This document shows positions 55,883-64,000 of a stretch of 64,000 nt of DNA, one piece after another. The translations under genes were made by a program, and so were the position numbers. The stretch is from Zygaena filipendulae (lineage: Eukaryota > Arthropoda > Insecta > Lepidoptera > Zygaenidae). Where the stretch lies: assembly GCA_907165275.2 (NCBI GenBank), contig OU015677.1:2232001-2296000 (forward strand). Reading direction: 5' to 3'. Every line of letters begins with the position of its first letter. Position 1 is the first letter of the stretch. Below the pieces are notes generated by a model. That model made no database searches, was not told the origin of the DNA, and worked only from the letters and a program-made list of their open reading frames with translations.

Positions 55883-56491
55883 CATCGACCACACAGCCCA
55901 TAGACGCCTAATGTTTGATTTTGCGTATTGAATGCATTCTGGCAACTAGCTGAGGTAAGATGAAGCGGGGTTGCAACGCCGTGATTGGCTAATTCAAGGC
56001 CACACGCGCTAGTTACACGCCGTGATTGGCTAATTCAAGACCACACGCGCTAGTTACACGCGCCACGAAACGTTGGAAAGAAATAGATTAATTTACGCAA
56101 CGGGAAAGAATGAGACGGCACGATAGTTCGAGTATTTGTTTTAAAACCACGACCAGTGAACCGTGAACTCCGTACTTGCGAAAAAATTTGTTGATTTCCT
56201 TGTTTCTCATAAACAAATAAAGATAATAGTTACTTACAAGTGAATTGTTATCCCATCTTTCTCCATATTAGATGTGTTGCTTTTTTTACCGCACCATTTA
56301 ATGCTACACTGAGGCATTTTGAGTTTTTTTTAGCACTTCCTTTATGCACTCCGATCGTGTTGACAGGTCACAGTAGTGGTCGACACTGATTGAGTATTTC
56401 CGGGCGGACATTTATATCGGAACTATAAGTCAGATGTGTTGTCAGGAGCCATTCGCCTGTTATTAGGCGTCTATGGGCTGTGTGGTCGATG
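55883..56491 (-). mobile_element. P-type transposon derivative with THAP exon
   Basis: 609 bp with 30-31-bp inverted repeats (CATCGACCACACAGCCCATA, then GACGCCTAAT) and a perfect 8-bp target duplication ACTTCAAA at 55875-55882 and 56492-56499. A 31-bp terminal repeat and 8-bp duplication are the P-element hallmarks. The only coding is a THAP-type first exon on the minus strand; the rest of a transposase is missing, so this is an internally deleted, nonautonomous copy. A 41-bp tandem duplication lies at 55980-56061. Confidence 0.85.
56238..56317 (-). pseudogene. THAP zinc-finger first exon (P transposase remnant)
   Basis: The ATG at 56317 opens 26 codons with the THAP start signature: MPQCSIKWCGKK, then ...DGITIH. 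It ends in a consensus donor GTAAGTA (56237-56231). THAP domains begin MPxxC..C and reach a later CxxH that would be in the next exon; none is found within the element. The position inside P-type inverted repeats marks it as the DNA-binding exon of a P transposase rather than a host gene. Confidence 0.75.
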
Positions 56492-56760
56492 ACTTCAAAC
56501 TTCAAAGTTTTTTTTTTTTTTTTTCTCTTCTTTTTGGACTCAACACTGATTTGCCACTTTCATTTTTGGTAGGATAGGAAGATATACTATATACGAAAGG
56601 AAGCAAAGGTTAAGAAGCATTGTTAAAAGAAAAGGAATTTTGACTCATGGCTGCATGGACTGTTTCCTTTTACCGGTAAACTTTACCAAAAAAAAAAAGG
56701 AATTTTGACAGAACGGGATTAAGGTTAATTTTATCAATATCTATCAAATAATTTGTAATT

Positions 56761-57236
56761 TGGTGTGCGTTCTGTGGCTTCGCACGAATGCACTCGAACG
56801 CGCTCGAGCGCGCTCTGAACCCGTTCTGTGGCTTGGTGAAATTTTACTCTGACAACTGTCAGAGCGTAGTTTCACCCGTTCCGTGGCTCGGAGTGCAGCA
56901 ACCAAACAACCATCTCCGAAGCAGGTTAATTTTTACTCTGACAGCTATGTATTGTTTAAGAAGTGTCAAAGTTTGCGCCAAAAACCGGATTCGTTGAAAA
57001 AGAAATTAATCGGAGTTCTTACGAACAAAGGGGAGGTGTCGTAGTCATAAAAAGTTTATAATTGGATGTAAAACAGTCTTATTCGCAATGTGAGTTGAGA
57101 GAAAACAAATGGCGTCTGAAATTTCAAATATTTTGAGGTTATAAAAACAACTCGATCGTTCTGTGGCTTGGTTGCAACTCAAACGAGTGAAATTTTAACC
57201 AAACAACGCACCCAAACCCACGGAACGCACACTTGG
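56761..57236. mobile_element. MITE with 8-bp target duplication next to CARNMT1
   Basis: 476 bp flanked by TTGTAATT at 56753-56760 and 57237-57244. The imperfect inverted ends read TGGTGTGCGTTCTGTGGCTT and the inverse of AACCCACGGAACGCACACTT. The GTTCTGTGGCTTGG module recurs inside. An 8-bp duplication fits hAT-like (or P-like) elements; class unresolved. Confidence 0.7.
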
Positions 57237-57421
57237 TTGTAATTATTGCTGCGATTGCTTGTCAATTTGCGGCTCGATCTCAAGTATATAAATAGATTAA
57301 TGTGTAGTTAATTTTTGGTCCCAATCCGAATTGTTTTTGTGTAAGTTCCGTTATGTATGATCCTTTTAATTTGTAGATCGGATTCAAGTCTAGTGAATAG
57401 GTACATATCAACTAAATAAAT

Positions 57422-60400
57422 ATGAATTCTTTACCGCCGGACGAAGAAATCGACGAAGAGAAAGAGCGCGAACATTTTCGTGCTGTTGTAGCTGCTTTCC
57501 AATATTACAAGTGAGTTTTGTACATGGAGAGTGGAGATTAAGATAATTCCATTAGAATATTTAAACGCTATAAGAATATTTAAACGCTTAATCCTGCGAC
57601 CAGGATCAGGATATCAAGTAGCCACTGAAGCAATCAAATTAGTTCAGCTTGGCGGTCAAACAATATAATCTAAATAATACTTTTGTTTTGGGTGCCAAAA
57701 AACAAATTGTAATTTGGATCAGTTAGTTTCTTTGTCACAACATAATATGTATAGTATCAAGTATGAATCAATTGACCTACTTTGTCATCAACAAATGCTT
57801 TGTTCGAGTCCTCTATATCATTATGATATTAGACCTAACTTCCTAGTTATTTTAGGTCTAATTTATATGTCATGATTAGTCATTGTCATGCTTATCAGTC
57901 TTTAAGCCAATGATGAATATTGTGTATTTTATGCAGTAATTAATTGTACATTCTAGATATTTCAAACAAATAATGCAAGGAGTATTGGGCTTCCCTATGG
58001 TATAACAAAGTAATTGCAGCGGATTAAATTTAGCAGGAGGAGAAAAAACCAGAAATAGCTTTATTTGAAAACAAATCTGAAATCTTCCATGGTTTTTATG
58101 ATTTTCTTAATTTAATTTTTTTTTCTAAGACTAAAGCGTTTTTGATGGTTGTGAGTATGTAGGAATGCCTGTTATACATGAAAAAAGGCCAAAAATACAA
58201 AAAAAAACTCATCTAGAAAAAAATGTCAGTTGCTTTGTTTTTTCATAGGGCAGCCATCTTATTATCACTACCAGAGCCCAAAACCAAGAATTTTATTTAT
58301 TATGAATGCCTTTGTACCTCCTTAGAGTTCAACTAATAACATAGTTGAAGTTTCATCGTAAACAGATCAGAGAATGAGGAGTTCTTACAATTGTATTACA
58401 ACATATTATGTCGAAGACTAATGATTCCAGTATGCTTAATAACGATCATGCAATCAGAGGCATTTGCAACAGTTAGTTTTAAATAAAGTGACAATAAATA
58501 CGGTTTATCAAAATTAGAACCATCTAAAGTCATACTGATATTACAAATGTATCTTTATTCATATATTAATGCTAAAATAGCTGGATGGACTTGGATGAAA
58601 ATCATAGAAAGATGCATATACCTGGAAAATGGGAAGGGATAATTTTTATTCTGGAATCTGAAAGGGGATGCTGTAATACAGATGATTATAGCTGTGTTAA
58701 AAAAACTGGTCTGATTTGCACTTTGTTCTGATCATATCTCATGGCTTCTGCGTCTCCTTAGACTATGCAGCCTGGACCGTATCCACAAGTCGGAGAGCAT
58801 CATCTCCAAGTTGCCGGATTCCCACCAGCGGCGCCTCATCAAATACAAGGCGTACCTCACCAAGTTCAAGAAGTGTCTTGATGTGAACAATGCTATTGTG
58901 CATATGATTATAAAGGTGGGCATCTGAAATCATATCAATGAATCATCAATTCCCATGGGAACTCAAATTAATGGGGTGAAACCATGGGGAACAGCTAGTC
59001 TGAAATGAAATCTTTTTTTTTGTATAATTATGCTACATTGAGATTATTATATTATGTGACTTTGCAGGACGTAGGTTCCATGTTCGAGAATGTCGACCAC
59101 AGTGCTGTAAATCCTAATGGGACAGAGAGCTTCGGATGCAACTATAACCATTGTGAGAAAGCGTCAAATAAGCAACACAAGATGCAGCATGATGTGGAAA
59201 AAGTGAGTCTTTGTAACTACACAGATGTAATAATATTGTAATGAAGGTCTAGTGCCAGTTTTTCAATTATTCGATCATGTAGTTTACTCATAAAGAAAAG
59301 AGTTTCTCTCAACGTTTGACACTGGCAACTGTGGCAACACAGTGCCGAAACTCGAAAGTCATAAAGAAGAAAAAGAAAGGAAGTTCGGAAAGCGCCTCTT
59401 TTATAAATTCAAAGAGAATAACGTAAACTCGAAATAGTTAGCATTTTTGTATGAGGTGAGACAGTTTTGTTTTTGAATATTTCTGGTTTAAGTTCTATAG
59501 AAATAATTTTCAGGTGCAATCAGTGTTGAAGAACATAGTGCGCGATTGGAGCGACTTGGGCGCGCCCGAGAGGGAGCAGTGCTACAAGCCCATACTCGAA
59601 GAGTTAGACGAGTGCTTCCCGGCCGATGAGTTCAGGTGAATTTTGTTTGAACTTCTGCATCCTTGTTTATTAATGTCAACTTTCTTTCATACTTATATAA
59701 TAAGAACCTACTAACCACATAGCAAATCAATTAACTAGAGAGGACATGTAGGCGGGGCAGGCGCGCCACCGTTGCAAAGGAAGTTAAAGCAAATGCTCTA
59801 ATGATAATGATGTTCTGATGAGCCGCAACTATACATGGGTAATTTACCCGGTTACAAGTATAGTATTATCTGAGACCCGGTGCACTGTTTGGGATTAAAA
59901 CCGATAAAAGCCTGCCATTATCGAGTTTAATAAACGTCAAAAGTTGGCTTTATCGGGTTTAAATGCAAGCATCCTGTTGATGGCCGTGCGATATAGTCGC
60001 GACGTGTCGTGACACGCCACACCTCATCGTGACGTGTAGTGATATGTCGCAACGTGTCGCGATAATAATAATAATAATCCACTTCAGATCTACTTGATCC
60101 CACAGTAAGCTATAAGTTTGTGTCGTGGAAACCAAGCAAACGTGGTATATACTACACTTATTATTACATATATATTATACTATAGATAGATATATACACA
60201 CCCGGACTGGAAAATGGAACCCTGTGTTCATCACACAAAGTCCACCCCCACCGGGAATCGAACCCGGAACCTGTTGATTAGCGGGCAGGCATGGTGACCA
60301 TTGCGCCAATCGAGTCGTCGTCGCGACATTTCGTGACAGCTCGCAACGTGTCGTTCGTCACACGTCCCGCCATGCCGTGACGTGTTGTAGCGTGTCGTGA

Positions 60401-63282
60401 CGGGTGACGTGTGCCCCCGCAGCAACCGGCGCGACGTGAAGGTGCTGGTGCCGGGCGCGGGGCTCGGGCGGCTCGCGTGGGAGGTGGCGGCGCGCGGCTA
60501 CGCCTGCCAGGGCAACGAGTACTCCCTGTACATGCTGTTCGCGAGCAACTTCGTGCTGAACAGGTGCAGCCAGGTCTGTCGTTGAACTTCGTTACTTCCT
60601 ACTGAATTAAGATTCAACGACCTTCACAAGTGGTCACATATTTCTGATGCTGACTGTACACAGCATTAATATAATAGGCTAGTTTCCTGGGTAAAAAAAT
60701 CGAAATTCTATTTAGTCCGTCAGTTAGATAATAAAAAAATAAAAGACACGTATTTTTTGCTTTTTTAAAATAATGGAAATATGCATAGATAAAGCGCATT
60801 AAAGTTTATGGTGGGGGACTCGTGATGTCACAGCTCGCTATAACGTGCGAACAAACTGTAGCGAGGCGTGACGTCATGTGAAATTTCGACTTGATATATC
60901 TCCGTTATTTTTTAGTTACATAAAAAATAAAAAAATACGTGTCCAATATTTTTTAATAATCTACAAAACGGACTAAAAAAAAAAATTTGGAAACTAGCCT
61001 ATTATGTAGAAAAAATAATTATTATACCGACTTTAATTTGACTAATTAAGTTGAATTTAGTTAAATGCCATCTAACATTAATTTAATGAACATCTCTGAG
61101 TGTGGATATTTTGTTTTAAAAATCTCTACTTAAAATTAAGTAATCGTTAAAACGATGCTGTTACCCCACTGTATACAGGATGAATTTTTGAGACAGGATA
61201 GTAAGGGCAGGGTACCTTAACCGTTATAGTTATAGGAAAACGCTTTTAGGAGACTACCCACAAATTTATAAGATATTCTGAACTGCATTTACAGATTTTG
61301 GAGAAAATGTAAAGTCAGCAAGAACACAAAAACTCTTTTTGATGCCTATCGATCCTGTTTCTTATAAGGATCAAAAGTCTCTACTACGCCGATAGTTTTT
61401 TTGCGATTTCTGACATTTCTAGTACTTAAACCTCAGTCGGTCAGAAAATTCATCCTGTACCTACACTCCCCGTTCATTGTAATAAGCACCTTACCTCTTA
61501 GCGTATACGGTCGGGTGTACGGTGCGCGGCTCGTTGCAGGTGGGCGCGCACACGCTGCACCCGTGGCTGCACCAGTACGTGAACAACACGACGTGCGAGC
61601 ACCAGCTGGCGGCGGCGCGCTTCCCGGACGTGCTGCCGGGCGCCGCCGCCGCCAGCGCCGGCCGCCACTTCTCCATGGCCGCCGGGGACTTCCTCAAGGT
61701 AGATATTATAGCGCATTCTGTAATTCCTGTATGTTCTGTACCTTTTGTACTTTCTGTACTCTTTGTACTTTCTGTACTCTCTGTAACTTCTGTGTTCCGT
61801 ACTTTCTGTACTCTCTGTACATTCTGTACTTTTGGTACATCCTGTAAATTCAATACATTTTATACATCGTTACTATTATAAATGTGAATGTGAGGTTATT
61901 TTTTTAATATTAAGCTTTCACGCTTTCAACCGATAATCATGAAATTTTGCATACACGTAGCCAAGAGTACAAAAATGACATAGGGTAGTTTTACTGGGGA
62001 ATTCCTGCAGAAACTCTGTAATTAACGTCCGAAACAGCAAGAAACATCTATTCATTTATAAGCCGGAGAAGTTAATTACTACCCGACAGAACAAATACGA
62101 TTTACGTGTATATAATAGCTGTTCCCCGCGGTAATTTCGGAGTTCCCGCGGAAATCACGTGTTACGAATAACGTAACGCTTGCTGTTGGTAAAATACTTT
62201 TCAAAATCGGTTCAGCCGATCCAGAGATTACAACCTCACAAAGTCACAAACTTAACCTTTTTATAATATAAGTATTGATGTATCATTATTAAATAGGTGC
62301 TTATCGCTTCAATACATGCTCAAACACTGAATCTATGTATTAGGTGTACAAGACAGCGGACGAGTGGCACTGCGTGGCCACTTGCTTCTTCATCGACTGC
62401 GCGCCCAACGTCATCGAGTTCATAGAGCGGATCTACCACATCCTGCGGCCGGGCGGCTACTGGGTCAACCTGGGCCCGCTGCTCTACCACTACAGGTGAA
62501 CTGAATTTGGTATTTATTTATTTATTAAGTTTACCAGCAGTTAATACACGAGTACTATAAATAATAATGCGGCTTTAGGTGTTAAGCTACGTGTACAACT
62601 AATTATAGGTCAGTTAGAAAATAAAAAAATAATAGACACGTATTTTTTGCTTTTTTAAATTAATGAAAAAAAAAAATGTACCTAGATAAAGCGTATTAAA
62701 GTTTAGGGTGGGGGACTGTGACGTCATCATTCCGTATAAGCCCCGTACAAACTGCACCGGGTTGTGTGTGACGTCACGCGACATTTCAACTCAATGTATC
62801 CGTTACCGTTATTTTTTGATTAGGTACGTAAAAAAAAGTCCGTTTTGTACATTAGTAAAAAAATATTGAACGCGTATTTTTCTTTTTGTTACGTAATAAA
62901 AAAATAACGGCGATACATTGAGTTGAAATTGCGCGTGACGTCACACCTAGGTGCACTATACTTAGTCATGACGTCACGACCTCCCACTTCACTTTATTGC
63001 GTTTTATCAAGTATTTTTTGAATAATTTGAAAAAGCCAAAAATACGTGGGGAGTGACCCTTCTTTACGTAGCAATAGTTATATGTTTATGGTTAGGGTAG
63101 CTATGGGGTAAATATCGTCATCGATTTACCCTAGGCCAGAAATAAAAGGTATATAAATATTTATGTTTATTTGACGTATTATAATATTCTCTTTCGCCAG
63201 TGACATGCCCACGGAGAACAGCATAGAGCCGCCGTACGACATCCTGTTGGACATAATCAAGGACATCGGATTCATGATACTG
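57422..63282 (+). CDS. CARNMT1: Carnosine N-methyltransferase (3' partial)
   Basis: Eight exons: 57422-57510, 58762-58915, 59068-59202, 59514-59635, 60423-60573, 61540-61698, 62344-62495 and 63201-63282. Splice sites and phases are consistent, giving 348 residues; the frame continues beyond a donor at 63283, so the last 50-60 residues are outside the window. The N-terminus runs [19 protein letters not shown] into [18 protein letters not shown]. Exon 5 has the SAM-binding [14 protein letters not shown] and [17 protein letters not shown]; exon 7 has [13 protein letters not shown] and [17 protein letters not shown]. These are signatures of the N2227/CARNMT1 family, SAM-dependent enzymes that methylate the histidine of carnosine to anserine. 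The ATG at 57422 matches the family's start. Confidence 0.93.
59990..60420. repeat. CGTGTCGTGACGTG minisatellite split by a SINE
   Basis: Degenerate GTCGCGACGTGTCGTGACAC-like units at 59995-60060 and 60318-60405, the second ending about 15 bases before CARNMT1 exon 5. The SINE at 60062-60318 lies between. Confidence 0.6.
60062..60318 (-). mobile_element. tRNA-derived SINE
   Basis: On the minus strand: A-box TGGCGCAATGG (60308-60298), B-box GGGTTCGATTCCC (60265-60253), a body ending GATCTGAAGTGG, and a (ATT)n tail at 60077-60062. This is the layout of a pol III tRNA-related SINE. Fragments of its body or tail occur at 16762-16800 and 21904-21952. Confidence 0.8.
60423..60573 (+). CDS. CARNMT1: CARNMT1 exon 5: SAM-binding motif I
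   Basis: Encodes [20 protein letters not shown] and on to NRCSQ. GAGLGR is the glycine-rich SAM loop. The intron could also end at AACAG|GTGCAG (60562), but homologues continue with NRCS, so the donor at 60574 is preferred. The exon is clearly more GC-rich than the surrounding introns. Confidence 0.9.
60708..60985 (-). mobile_element. TAGTCCGTC MITE in CARNMT1 intron 5
   Basis: Reverse copy: TTTAGTCCGTCAGTTAGATA, GACACGTATTTTTTGC, CTCGTGATGTCAC, GCGTGACGTCATGTGAAATT, CTACAAAACGGACTAAAA. Confidence 0.75.
61716..61865 (+). repeat. CTGTACTTTCTGTACTC minisatellite
   Basis: About nine degenerate 15-18-bp units starting 17 bases after the exon 6 donor of CARNMT1. Confidence 0.75.
61880..62275. 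repeat. Helitron-like repeats in CARNMT1 intron 6
   Basis: A forward 5' part (ATTATAAATGTGAATGTGAG at 61875, GAATTCCTGCAGAAACTC) and a reverse part from 62109 (AGCTGTTCCCCGCGGTAATT ... TCACAAACTTAACC). Confidence 0.5.
62600..63060. mobile_element. Two TAGTCCGTC MITE copies in CARNMT1 intron 7
   Basis: A reverse copy at about 62600-62838 (GGTCAGTTAGAAAATAAAAA, CTGTGACGTCATCATTCC) and a forward copy at about 62835-63060 (AAGTCCGTTTTGTAC, GCGTGACGTCACACC, CATGACGTCACGACC). Confidence 0.65.
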
Positions 63283-63314
63283 GTGAGTTGAGGTCAAATT
63301 GGCGACTTGACTAA

Positions 63315-63565
63315 TTTTTTTTTAGTCCGTCGTGTAGATTTATAAAAAGTATTGGACACGTATTTTTTCTTTTTTTACGTAATCAAAAGATATTTCGCGT
63401 GACGTCACAACCCGGGGCAGTTTGTACGGGGCTTATACTGAATAATGACGTCACGACTCACGAGTCTTCCACCCTAAACTTTAATGCGCTTTATCTATGT
63501 CTTCGACGAAATACGTGTCTATTATTTTTTTATTTTCTGTCAGACTAATTAGAATTTTGATTTTC
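63315..63565 (+). mobile_element. TAGTCCGTC MITE after CARNMT1 exon 8
   Basis: TTTTAGTCCGTCGTGTAGAT, ATTGGACACGTATTTTTTC, GCGTGACGTCACAACCC, AATGACGTCACGACTC, ending TCAGACTAATTAG. Starts about 33 bases after the donor at 63283. Confidence 0.75.
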
Positions 63566-63799
63566 ATACCCAATTCCATAAATTTCTGTTCCTGAAGGGT
63601 ACTCCTAAGGTTACTTACGGTAGTCTTTTCAGCGTTCCTAAACTGATTGTGATAAAACTTTACCAGGTTGTTCTGTGTACCCTCGGAGAACAACCCGCTT
63701 CCTGATTGAAGAAAAAAAGTGCCCGCAGATTCTGAAATTGATGCGGATACAATTGCTGTAACCGATTAGTTCGAAAAATTATCAGAAAAGTTCTAAAAA

Positions 63800-63968
63800 T
63801 GATTGTTTGATTGTTACACTTTCACACCTTAATACCTAAACTGATCATCGTGAAATTTTGCACGAATGTTGTCAGGGGTACAGATAAGGACATAGGATAC
63901 TTTGCGTCTAGGGTTTCCTGCGGGAACTTCGTAATTACTGCAGGTGAAACCGCGGGGAACAGCTAGTA
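63800..63968 (+). repeat. Helitron-like repeat
   Basis: TTTGATTGTTACACTTTCAC, GTTGTCAGGGGTACAGATAA, GTTTCCTGCGGGAACTTCGT, GGTGAAACCGCGGGGAACAG, ending CTAGT. Confidence 0.65.
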
Positions 63969-63978
63969 TATTATATTA

Positions 63979-64000
63979 GGACACAGATAAGCAATAGTGT
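63979..64000 (+). mobile_element. MITE, GGACATAGATAAGCAATA family, copy 4 (cut by window end)
   Basis: Only the left end GGACACAGATAAGCAATAGT plus two bases is visible. Confidence 0.65.

Noticed and set aside
56238..56317. Host THAP-domain gene
   Set aside because: The exon sits within 31-bp inverted repeats and an 8-bp target duplication, and no second THAP exon was found; a P-type transposon remnant is the simpler reading.
60253..60308. tRNA gene
   Set aside because: A and B boxes are present, but there is no full cloverleaf; a SINE body and (ATT)n tail follow, so it is a tRNA-derived SINE.

Overview
The window looks like a stretch of moth or butterfly (Lepidoptera) nuclear DNA. Three intron-rich genes are recognisable from spliced exons with consistent phases. 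Introns and intergenic DNA are AT-rich and packed with small transposons, including many copies of the GC-palindromic '...CCGCGGG...AGCTAGT' repeat typical of lepidopteran genomes. The species cannot be named from sequence alone.

Layout. 1-5699: a Ty3/gypsy LTR retrotransposon on the minus strand with one intact Gag-Pol frame; its 3' LTR is cut by the window edge. 5.7-11.5 kb: MITEs, tandem Helitron-like repeats and a Tc1-type transposon with a defective transposase. 11.6-21.3 kb (+): seven exons of an ACBD5-type acyl-CoA-binding protein, carrying an FFAT-like motif and a C-terminal membrane anchor; its first exon was not found. 21.6-40.1 kb: no gene seen, but many repeats, including a 3.4-kb satellite of about 34 units of 100 bp. 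40.15-52.3 kb (-): a complete 12-exon BMP type II receptor (BMPR2/wishful thinking type), 1270 residues by my splicing; the 3' end of the exon encoding the kinase catalytic loop is repeated six times. 52.3-57.4 kb: a head-to-head intergenic region made largely of transposons, including a 609-bp P-type element that keeps a THAP first exon. 57.4-63.3 kb (+): the first eight coding exons of carnosine N-methyltransferase (CARNMT1); the last exon(s) lie beyond the window.

The three genes do not form a pathway. ACBD5 would act at peroxisome-ER contacts, the receptor in BMP signalling at the plasma membrane, and CARNMT1 in SAM-dependent methylation of histidine dipeptides. ACBD5 and the receptor are convergent; the receptor and CARNMT1 are divergent.

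The items most worth a second look are the P-type element, the sixfold catalytic-loop duplication, the E-box satellite, and a MITE family that scatters paired TGACGTCA palindromes through the introns.
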